Made by a program: the position numbers and the translations under genes. Source: Duganella sp. BuS-21 (GTDB lineage Bacteria > Pseudomonadota > Gammaproteobacteria > Burkholderiales > Burkholderiaceae_D). Taken from it: a stretch of DNA of 64,000 nucleotides. Below, in pieces: positions 54,773-62,231 of the stretch. Positions within the stretch are counted from its first letter, which is position 1. Each line of letters opens with the position of its first letter. Below the pieces are notes generated by a model, which had not been told where the DNA came from, did no database searches, and saw only the letters and a list, made by a program, of their open reading frames with translations. The stretch spans positions 992,001-1,056,000 of the forward strand of contig CP097466.1 in NCBI GenBank assembly GCA_041874725.1, given 5' to 3'.

Positions 54773-55532
54773 CGATTCCCAAATCCTGATCGCGCGCCTG
54801 CTGTCGCACCAGACCCTGCGCCGCGACGATAAACTGGTCAAGCGCGTGCTGTCGGACGAACAGTTCCGCACCGAAGTCGACGCCCGCCTGCTGGCCGTCG
54901 GCCTCAAGCTGCTCGACAACGTGTATGCCGATCACGTGACGCTGGCCCTGCACCGCGCCATCGAGCCGAAGATCTTCGGCGCCAAGGATATCTGGCAAAA
55001 CAATAACTTCGGCCTGTCGCGCGACGGCGTGGCCCTGCTGGTGGTGCTGTGGGCGCAGATCATCTTGCCCAAGCGCGAGCGCCAGGAGACCCACCAGCAC
55101 GCGGAGGACGACCAGAACGACATGTTCGGCGTCGACAAGCCGCTGCCGCGCGCGGAAGACACCTCGATCGGCATCGCCTACAAGGCGCTGCTGGCGGACT
55201 TCGGCGACAAGCTTGGCAAGAAGACCCGTCTCGACATGAACCTCGGCATCCTGTCCAAGCTGGGCTTCATCGAGCGCCGCGGCGACATCATCGTCGAAGG
55301 CCCGCTGCTGGACCTGCTGATGGATACCGACGTGCTGAAAGAGCGCATCGTCAACGGCGCGCTGGCCGACGTCTTCAAGCGCGCGCCGGCGCAGATCATC
55401 CCGGTGCCGCGCAGCGCGCCGCCGATCGCCGCCAACGACGAGCCGGAGGAAGAAATCCTGCCCGCCTTCGACGCGCCGCCGCCTGCACCGATCGACCTCC
55501 CAGAGGGCGACGAAACTCCAGCCAAGGACTAA
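54765..55532 (+). CDS. KITE-like subunit of an SMC complex (MksE/MukE/JetB type)
   Basis: 255 residues. An 8-bp overlap with the kleisin-like gene couples the two. The N-terminal winged-helix part (LLSHQTLRRDDKLVKRVLSD, then EQFRTEVDARLLAVGLKLLD, then DHVTLALHRAIEP) and the second (GKKTRLDMNLGILSKLGFIE, then RRGDIIVEGPLLDLLMDTD) resemble the tandem winged helices of MukE/MksE. The C-terminal 50 residues are Pro/Glu rich and likely disordered. It should bind the kleisin and modulate the ATPase. The assignment relies on context as well as pattern. Confidence 0.75.
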   Translation: MNDDSQILIARLLSHQTLRRDDKLVKRVLSDEQFRTEVDARLLAVGLKLLDNVYADHVTLALHRAIEPKIFGAKDIWQNNNFGLSRDGVALLVVLWAQIILPKRERQETHQHAEDDQNDMFGVDKPLPRAEDTSIGIAYKALLADFGDKLGKKTRLDMNLGILSKLGFIERRGDIIVEGPLLDLLMDTDVLKERIVNGALADVFKRAPAQIIPVPRSAPPIAANDEPEEEILPAFDAPPPAPIDLPEGDETPAKD

Positions 55533-55535
55533 GCC

Positions 55536-58370
55536 ATGTTTCACATCAAATCGCTAGAACTGGTCCACTGGGATTACTGGCAACGCATCAAGAACATTCC
55601 GCTGGACGCCAAGATCATCACCATCGCGGGCCAGAACGGCTCCGGCAAGACCACCTTGCTGGACGCCTTGCGCACGCTGTTCGGCCTCGATTGCTCGATG
55701 GGCCGCACGTATAAACACTACGCGCGCCACAGCGGCCAGCAAACCGCCTGGCTGCGCGCCGTGGTGGACAACAAGCCGATGGGGCGCCAGTTGTCCAACC
55801 GGCCGTTCCGCAGCTCCGGCTTCTTCAGCGACGACGAAGTCACGTTGTTCTGCCAGATCCAGAAGAACGGCGGCGACTGGAAACGCCAGTACCTTATGCG
55901 TCCCGGTAACGTGCAGATCGAAGACATCGGCGAAGCCGGCAGCGATTGGCTCGGCGTGGAAAACTACCGCAAGCGCCTGGCCAACGCCGGCCTGTCGCCG
56001 GCCATGGCCAAGGTGCTGGCCCTGGAGCAGGGCGAGACCGACAAGCTGTGCGAATACGCGCCGCGCCAGTTGCTGGACCTGGTGTTCCAGGTCTTCGGCG
56101 ACAAGGAAGTGCTGGACGCCTACGACGAAGCCAAGCGCCACCAGCGCGACACCGAAACGGAGCTGAAGCGCTTCGAGACCGAGCTGGAAGCTTCCCGCAC
56201 CAACCTGGAAGGCCTGCGCCTGCGCGTGGCCAACTACCACCAGTGGGAAGACCTGAACAAGGAACGACGCAACCTGCAGGAAGAAGTGCTGCCGTCGCTG
56301 GAGTACCACGAGGCGCGCGAGAAGCACGCCAACCTGAGTCGCCAGCTGCGCGAAGCGCGCAAGCCGCTGATGCAGGCCGACGCCCAACTGGCCGACAAGC
56401 GCAATATGCTGGCGGCGCAGGCCAAGGCGCTGTCGGACGCGCAAAGCCACGAGACGGTGCTGGAGCAGGAATCGACCTCGCTGCAAACCCGCCTGACGCA
56501 CGTCAACGGCAAACTGAAGCCGCTGGAAAGCCTGCTGGAACAGAAAGCGCGCCTGGAAAAGCTGGCCTCGGACTCCGGTTCGGACCTGGCCGAAGTGGCC
56601 AAGACGCTGCAGGAAAAGGAAATCGAACTGGCGCGCCAGCGCACCGCGCGCGATGCGGTGGCGGCCAAGATCGCCGGCGAACTGTCGACCATCTCGGCGC
56701 TGCAGGGCAAGACCGCCATGCCGGAGCCGGAAGTGCAGCGCACCATGCGCCGCGCGCTGAACGACGCCGGCATCAGCCACGCCATGCTGTCCGATATCGT
56801 CGAAGTGACGGACCCGAAATGGCAGGGCGCGATCGAAGGCGTGCTGGGTGGCTATGCCTCCGTGGTGCTGCTGGATAAATCGTCCGACGCCGCAGCGGCC
56901 TACCGCCTGGCGGAGAAGGAACGCTATCGCCACTTCATCGTGCCGGACCTGGTGCATGCGCCGACGGTGCAAGACGACACGCTGATGTCGGTGGTGAAGT
57001 TCTCGGCCAAGGTGCCGGCATGGCTGGTGGAACAGCTGTCGCGCATCACCCGCGTGGACAGCGTCGACCAGGGCGCCAAGATGGGCAGCCACGAAGAGTG
57101 GATCACGCCGGAAGCCTACCACCGCGAACGTCGCGGCGGCCGCTCGCTGTTTGTGGAAGCCTCGCGCTACCGCTTCGGTTCCGCCGGCCGCACCCAGCGC
57201 ATGGAAGCGATCCAGAAATCGCTGCCGGCGCTGGAAGCGCAGGAAGACCAGCTGACGCTGATGGTGTCCAAGCTGGCCACCGAAATCAGTTCGCTGAAAA
57301 CCCGTCTGGCCGGCGTCGACGCCGCCAAGGAACTGGCGGCCCGCGCCGAGGAGTTCGACGAAGCGGCGCGCAACGCCGTGCCGCTGCGCGCCGAGCGCAC
57401 CGAAGTGGGCGCGCGCCTGGGCGAGCTGCAGAACCTGATCAAGACCGCCGTGGTCACGCGCACCCGCGCCGACACCACCTGGCAGAACGCCCGCTTCGCC
57501 CTGTCGGAAGCGGAAGCCGGCATGCGCCTGAACCACAAGCGTCAGCTGGAGCAGCGCAGCGATCACGCCAGGGCCTTGCTGGCCCTGCGCAAGAGCTGGC
57601 GTCACCTGCCGCAAGGCTGGCGTCGTCCCGCGCGCCGCGCCGCGCTGGTCAAGGAACACCAGAACGCGCACCAGGTCACGCTGCGCGTGCACAGCCTGGA
57701 AGCCAGCCTGGCGCGCAGCGACTGGGAACTGGACGCCACCGTGATCGACCAGTATCAGCGCCTGAACGACCAGCTGCACTCGCGCCAGTCGGAAACCGAG
57801 GAGCGCCGCTACCAGAACAACCGCGCCATCGAGGCCACCGGCAATGCGCGCGGCGCCTACATCGAGCGTCTGCGCTACACCATCAAGACCTACGCGGCCA
57901 ACATCAAGGAGCTGGGCCAGCTGGCCGGCATCGAGGTGCATGCCGACCCGGTCAAGCTGGAGAACGACGATGTGCAGCTGTCGCAGGCCGGCCTGCACGT
58001 GCGCTTCAAGTTCGACGGCAAAGGTGTGATCGGCATGAACGACGGCGAAGCGTCTGGCGGCCAGCAGGTGATGAAATCGCTGGTGCTGCTGATTGGCTTG
58101 CTGAAGTCGGAAGACGGTTCCGGCGGCTTCGTGTTCATCGACGAACCGTTTGCCCACCTGGATATCCGCAACATCCAGCTGGTCGGCGAGTTCCTGAAGA
58201 ACACCGACGCCCAGTACCTGATGACGACGCCGCTGACCCACAACACCGATGTCTACGATCCTTCGGAACTGACGCTCATCACGAGTAAAAAGAAGAAGGA
58301 CACTGAATGGGCGGCGCCGATCTTCGTGCTACAGCGGCGCAAGCCGGAAGCCGGGAAGGCCGCCGCTTAG
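55536..58370 (+). CDS. SMC-like ATPase (MksB/MukB/JetC type)
   Basis: 944 residues, similar in size to MksB and shorter than MukB (about 1480). Head halves lie at the two ends: Walker A GQNGSGKTTLLDAL at about 32-45, and C-terminal ABC signature ASGGQQVMKSLVLL at about 838 with Walker B and D-loop FVFIDEPFAHLD at about 866-877. Between them are two coiled-coil arms (about 190-410 and 560-800) and a hinge-like domain (about 415-550: VEVTDPKWQGAIEGVLGGYA). It starts 3 bp after the KITE-like gene. It should load on DNA and organise chromosomes, or defend against plasmids as Wadjet does. No JetD/MksG nuclease gene follows. Confidence 0.85.
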   Translation: MFHIKSLELVHWDYWQRIKNIPLDAKIITIAGQNGSGKTTLLDALRTLFGLDCSMGRTYKHYARHSGQQTAWLRAVVDNKPMGRQLSNRPFRSSGFFSDDEVTLFCQIQKNGGDWKRQYLMRPGNVQIEDIGEAGSDWLGVENYRKRLANAGLSPAMAKVLALEQGETDKLCEYAPRQLLDLVFQVFGDKEVLDAYDEAKRHQRDTETELKRFETELEASRTNLEGLRLRVANYHQWEDLNKERRNLQEEVLPSLEYHEAREKHANLSRQLREARKPLMQADAQLADKRNMLAAQAKALSDAQSHETVLEQESTSLQTRLTHVNGKLKPLESLLEQKARLEKLASDSGSDLAEVAKTLQEKEIELARQRTARDAVAAKIAGELSTISALQGKTAMPEPEVQRTMRRALNDAGISHAMLSDIVEVTDPKWQGAIEGVLGGYASVVLLDKSSDAAAAYRLAEKERYRHFIVPDLVHAPTVQDDTLMSVVKFSAKVPAWLVEQLSRITRVDSVDQGAKMGSHEEWITPEAYHRERRGGRSLFVEASRYRFGSAGRTQRMEAIQKSLPALEAQEDQLTLMVSKLATEISSLKTRLAGVDAAKELAARAEEFDEAARNAVPLRAERTEVGARLGELQNLIKTAVVTRTRADTTWQNARFALSEAEAGMRLNHKRQLEQRSDHARALLALRKSWRHLPQGWRRPARRAALVKEHQNAHQVTLRVHSLEASLARSDWELDATVIDQYQRLNDQLHSRQSETEERRYQNNRAIEATGNARGAYIERLRYTIKTYAANIKELGQLAGIEVHADPVKLENDDVQLSQAGLHVRFKFDGKGVIGMNDGEASGGQQVMKSLVLLIGLLKSEDGSGGFVFIDEPFAHLDIRNIQLVGEFLKNTDAQYLMTTPLTHNTDVYDPSELTLITSKKKKDTEWAAPIFVLQRRKPEAGKAAA

Positions 58371-58870
58371 GTTTGTAGCAGTTGATCCAGTTGTTGGGCA
58401 AGGAGGGTCGCGGTATCGCGGCCCTTTGCTTTTTGCACGGCCTCCACGTAGGGATTGCGCAGCTGGCGCAGCTCGTCCACCGAGGCGGCTTTTTCCACCT
58501 TCATTTGCAGCGGGAAGCCGCGCAGGCCCATGGTGCTTTTGATGGTTTTGTTATAGAAGTCGTACACCGAGCGGAATTGCTGCACCTGGTCCGCCTGCGG
58601 TGTTGGCGCCGGCACGGTGATTTCAGGCCCAGCTTCCTGTTCCGGCAGCGAAGCATAGCTGGCGGCCAGCAGGATATAACCCTGCTCCAGTAGCTCCTGC
58701 AAGGCGCTGGCTGTCAGGCCCAGTCCCGCCACATTGCGCAGCAGTTCCTCCTCGGCCCGATGGCCGTCCACCAACACCAGCAAGGCACGCAGACGCGACG
58801 CAAGCTGGAACTTGCGTGTCGCAATTTCCTCCCTGCCTTTGGCGGTCTTGTCGTAAATTGAGGTGTTCAT
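58367..58870 (-). CDS. Conserved hypothetical protein
   Basis: 167 residues starting MNTSIYDKTAKGREEIATRK, then LASRLRALLVLVDGHRAEEE. The N-terminal 90 residues are helical and look like a winged-helix or small helical domain; the C-terminal half (RSVYDFYNKTIKSTMGLRGF, then LRQLRNPYVEAVQKAKGRDT) is also helical. I do not recognise a named family. It is convergent with the SMC gene, the stops overlapping by 4 bp (TTAG at 58367-58370). It is not a TOPRIM nuclease, so it is not a JetD/MksG counterpart. Confidence 0.75.
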   Translation of the reverse strand: MNTSIYDKTAKGREEIATRKFQLASRLRALLVLVDGHRAEEELLRNVAGLGLTASALQELLEQGYILLAASYASLPEQEAGPEITVPAPTPQADQVQQFRSVYDFYNKTIKSTMGLRGFPLQMKVEKAASVDELRQLRNPYVEAVQKAKGRDTATLLAQQLDQLLQT

Positions 58871-58956
58871 AGCAGCGCAATCTTGTTGCCGTGCGGATAG
58901 ATTTTAGAATACCACCAATCACCTGCACACGGCGTACTTAAGATAGCACTGTCGCT

Positions 58957-59490
58957 TTATTTGATGTCGAAAATATCAACCGGACGCGGCACCGGTTTTT
59001 GCGTGCGGCGCCACGCGATCAGGCGCCAGGCGTACAGGCCGTAGAAGCCGCCCAGCAGGCCAAACAGCCAGGCCGAAATCGGATTGCCCACGTAGTCGGG
59101 ATCGAGCGGCAGGCCGTTGTGCATGTGCAGATAAGCCTCGAACAGGCGGAAGATCAGGCGGCTGATGAACAGCATGATGACCAGCAGGCCGAGCTTGCGG
59201 TTCTGGGTGTAGAAGAAGCCGTCCGGACGGTTCTCCAGGCGCGTCAGCTTGAAACTGCGCTGGCCGAGCAGGGCGCCCACCACGGCGCCGGCCAGCAGCG
59301 CCGCCAGCGCCACCCAGTTGCCGATATTGTGGATGGCCACGCCCAGCACCATCACCGCCATCACCGCCAGCGTGGCGTAGTGGCGCCACGGTTCCGACTT
59401 GGTGCGGCCCAGCAGTATCCGCAGGCGCGAATAGATGCGCCATACGGCCAGCGGCACCAGCAGCAGGAGTACGAGGGTGGTCATTTCCAT
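58957..59490 (-). CDS. Membrane protein, possibly CcdC-like (DUF1453)
   Basis: 177 residues from the ATG at 59490 (MEMTTLVLLLLVPLAVWRIY). Four to five hydrophobic segments are visible, with the pattern FFYTQNRKLGLLVIMLFISR and GLYAWRLIAWRRTQKP near the end. The spacing of arginines and the segment YSRLRILLGRTKSEPWRHYA recall the CcdC/DUF1453 family, but this is uncertain. Earlier in-frame codons have no ribosome site. It lies upstream, on the same strand, of the hypothetical at 58367 with 86 bp between. Confidence 0.65.
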   Translation of the reverse strand: MEMTTLVLLLLVPLAVWRIYSRLRILLGRTKSEPWRHYATLAVMAVMVLGVAIHNIGNWVALAALLAGAVVGALLGQRSFKLTRLENRPDGFFYTQNRKLGLLVIMLFISRLIFRLFEAYLHMHNGLPLDPDYVGNPISAWLFGLLGGFYGLYAWRLIAWRRTQKPVPRPVDIFDIK

Positions 59491-59605
59491 AATCTGTCCA
59501 AAAGCGAAATCTGAAAACGTGATTGTACGGCACCGATTGACAATAGCGGATAGCATAAGCAAACTGAACCGCAGCAGCCCTCGCTTCTGGACCGAAAGGA
59601 CATCC

Positions 59606-62089
59606 ATGAACAAACCGTTACCCGTGCTGCCTCTGAATCTCGGCCTGATGGCTGCCTCGCCGCAAGCCGGCGCCCAGCAAGGCGGTTACCGCCTGCCGCC
59701 GGCCGCGCTGCAAGCCATCGTCGATGCGCCGCGTGCACCGGCGCTGAGCCTGAGCCCCCAACGCAACCTGGTCGCCGTGGTGCAAACGCCGCCGCTGCCC
59801 GGCATCGCCGAAGTGGCGCAGCCGGAATTGAAACTGGCCGGCCTGCGCATCAATCCGCGCACCTGTTCCTCGTCGCGTTTTTCGTTCGGCACTGACCTGT
59901 CGTTGCTGAACGTCGGCACGCGCAAGGAGAGCCGCCTGCGCGGCCTGCCGCGCGACCTGCGGCTGGCGGACCTGAGCTGGTCGCCGGACCAACGCCACCT
60001 CGCCTTCACCCACGTGGCGCTGCAGGGCGAGCAAGTGGGTGAAGGGGGTGAAGGGGGTGAAGGCCGGGTGGAGTTGTGGCTGCTCGATATCGCCGAGCGC
60101 AAGGCGCGCAAGCTGTCGCCGCAGCCTTTGTCGGCGGTGCTCACGCGCGGCTTCAACTGGCTGCCCGACAGCAGCGGGTTGCTGGTGCACTGGCGTCCGG
60201 ACGGCATCGGCAAGGCGCCCGTGTCGGACGGTATTCCCACCGGGCCGATAGAGCAGGACAGCACGGCCGACGGCCATGTGCGCCAGCTGCGCACCTATCA
60301 GGATTTATTGAAGAACGAGGACGACGCGCGCCTGTTCGAATACTACGTCACGGTGCAGATGGCGATCGTCGACCTGCAGGGCAAGACGCGCCTGGTCGGC
60401 GCGCCGGGGCAATACTCGCGCACCTCGATCGCGCCGGGCGGCGAACATCTGCTCACGCAAAGCATCACGCGGCCGTATTCCTACATCGTGCCGGCGTCGA
60501 GTTTCGGCGAGCGGGTGGAAGTGCGCGACCTGCACGGCGAGGTGCTGCACCTGGTGGCCGACCTGCCGCTGGAAGAGGGCCTGCCGCCGGGGAACGACGC
60601 GGTGTCGGCCGGCGTGCGCCATGTGTCGTGGCGCGCCGATGTGCCGGCCAGCCTGGTGTGGACCGAGGCGCAGGACGGCGGCGACCCCGCGCGCGCGGTG
60701 ATCGACGGCATCCGCGACCTGGTGCTGCTGCACGCGGCGCCGTTCCGCGAGCCGCCGCTGGTGCTGGCGCGCCTGACCATGCGCTACGCCGGCATCGCCT
60801 GGGGACGCGACGACGTCGCCCTGATCAATGAACGCTGGCACAAGACGCGCGACTACAAGCAGTGGATGATTGCGCCGGCCCATTTGTCCTCGCCGCCGGA
60901 ACTGATTTACGCCGGCTCTTACGAGGACCGCTACAGCAGCCCCGGTTCGCCGGTGATGCGCGCCGACGTCAACGGCTTCGCGCGCCTGCTGATCGGTCCC
61001 GGCACCACCGTGCTGCTGGACGGCGCCGGCGCCACGCCGGAAGGCGACCGTCCCTTCCTCGACCGCCTGAGCCTGACCACGCGCCAGAAGGAGCGCCTGT
61101 TCCAGAGCGCCGCGCCGTATTTCGAAAATGTGGCGGCGGTGCTCAACGATGACGGCACGCTGCTGCTCACCACGCGCGAGTCGCCGACCGAGCGGCCCAA
61201 TTACTACCTGCGCGACCTGACCCGGCCGGAAGGCGAGCAGTTGACGGCGCTGACCAGCTATCCGCATCCGACGCCGCAGTTGAAGGATGTGATCAAGGAG
61301 CAGATCCGCTACCCGCGCGCGGACGGTGTGGAGATGACCGCCACGCTGATGCTGCCGCCCGCCTACGATGCAGCGCGCGACGGCCCGTTGCCGATGCTGA
61401 TGTGGGCTTATCCGCAGGAGTTCAAGTCGGCCGGTGCGGCCAGCCAGATGACCGGTTCGCCGTACCGCTTCAATGCGGTCAGCTACTGGGGACCGGCGGT
61501 GTTCCTGGCGATGGGCTATGCGGTGCTGGACAATCCATCCTTCCCCATCGTTGGCAGCGGCGAGGATGAACCCAACGATGCCTATCTGCCGCAGCTGGTG
61601 GCGTCGGCCGAGGCAGCGGTGGAGGAGGTGGTGCGGCGCGGCGTGGCCGACCGCCATCGCCTCGCCATCGGCGGGCATTCGTATGGCGCATTCATGACCG
61701 GCAACCTGCTGGCGCATACACGCTTGTTCCGCGCCGGGATCGCGCGCAGCGGCGCCTACAACCGCACCTTGACGCCGTTTGGTTTCCAGTCCGAGGAGCG
61801 GCCGTACTGGCAGGCGCCGCAAGTCTATCAGGCCATGTCGCCGTTCAATAACGCCGACAAGATCAAGGACGCCATGCTGTTGATCCACGGCGCGGAGGAC
61901 AGCAATTCCGGTACCTTCCCGCTGCAAAGCGAGCGCATGTTCCAGGCCATCAAGGGCTTGGGCGGCACGGCGCGGCTGGTGATGCTGCCCAATGAATCGC
62001 ACGCCTACCGCGCGCGCGAATCGATCATGCAGATGCTGTACGAGACCAATGCCTGGCTGGAGAAATACGTGAAAAACGCAACGGCGTAG
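59606..62089 (+). CDS. Prolyl oligopeptidase-family (S9) peptidase
   Basis: 827 residues from the ATG at 59606 (AAAGGA 7 bp upstream). The N-terminal two-thirds is a beta-propeller-like region (LSLSPQRNLVAVVQTPPLPG; LADLSWSPDQRHLAFTHVAL). The catalytic alpha/beta-hydrolase domain has the nucleophile in IGGHSYGAFMTGNLLAHTRL (Ser at about 692), the acid in HGAEDSNSGTFPL (about 756) and the His in LPNESHAYRA (about 796). A weak signal-like N-terminus (LGLMAASPQAGAQQG) suggests export to the periplasm. A GEG tandem repeat from 9-bp units lies at about 145-153. Substrate unknown. Confidence 0.88.
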   Translation: MNKPLPVLPLNLGLMAASPQAGAQQGGYRLPPAALQAIVDAPRAPALSLSPQRNLVAVVQTPPLPGIAEVAQPELKLAGLRINPRTCSSSRFSFGTDLSLLNVGTRKESRLRGLPRDLRLADLSWSPDQRHLAFTHVALQGEQVGEGGEGGEGRVELWLLDIAERKARKLSPQPLSAVLTRGFNWLPDSSGLLVHWRPDGIGKAPVSDGIPTGPIEQDSTADGHVRQLRTYQDLLKNEDDARLFEYYVTVQMAIVDLQGKTRLVGAPGQYSRTSIAPGGEHLLTQSITRPYSYIVPASSFGERVEVRDLHGEVLHLVADLPLEEGLPPGNDAVSAGVRHVSWRADVPASLVWTEAQDGGDPARAVIDGIRDLVLLHAAPFREPPLVLARLTMRYAGIAWGRDDVALINERWHKTRDYKQWMIAPAHLSSPPELIYAGSYEDRYSSPGSPVMRADVNGFARLLIGPGTTVLLDGAGATPEGDRPFLDRLSLTTRQKERLFQSAAPYFENVAAVLNDDGTLLLTTRESPTERPNYYLRDLTRPEGEQLTALTSYPHPTPQLKDVIKEQIRYPRADGVEMTATLMLPPAYDAARDGPLPMLMWAYPQEFKSAGAASQMTGSPYRFNAVSYWGPAVFLAMGYAVLDNPSFPIVGSGEDEPNDAYLPQLVASAEAAVEEVVRRGVADRHRLAIGGHSYGAFMTGNLLAHTRLFRAGIARSGAYNRTLTPFGFQSEERPYWQAPQVYQAMSPFNNADKIKDAMLLIHGAEDSNSGTFPLQSERMFQAIKGLGGTARLVMLPNESHAYRARESIMQMLYETNAWLEKYVKNATA

Positions 62090-62117
62090 AATGGGCTCTT
62101 CGACAGGAGAGCCCACC

Positions 62118-62231
62118 ATGAAACTTTTCCACCGCGCACCCGATCCCGTTGTCCCCGTGGACGATCCCGCACCGCCGAACGTGCCGCATCCGGCGCAGGA
62201 CGATCCGGTGCCGGACCATCATCCGAGTTAG
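62118..62231 (+). CDS. Short Pro/Asp/His-rich ORF
   Basis: 37 codons starting MKLFHRAPDPVVPVDDPAPP and ending in PDHHPS. An AGGAG site is 9 bp upstream, better than that of many genes here. The composition (Pro, Asp, His) suggests a disordered or metal-binding peptide. It has no family. It is 28 bp after the S9 peptidase stop and its stop overlaps that of tamB on the other strand (TTAG, 62228-62231). Confidence 0.5.
   Translation: MKLFHRAPDPVVPVDDPAPPNVPHPAQDDPVPDHHPS

Noticed and set aside
55554..58241. 895-codon minus-strand frame opposite the SMC-like gene
   Set aside because: Antisense shadow with no motif, while the plus strand has Walker A, Walker B and ABC signature.
58367..58870. 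A JetD/MksG-like nuclease downstream of the SMC operon
   Set aside because: The gene is on the opposite strand and its protein is short and helical, without a TOPRIM pattern.
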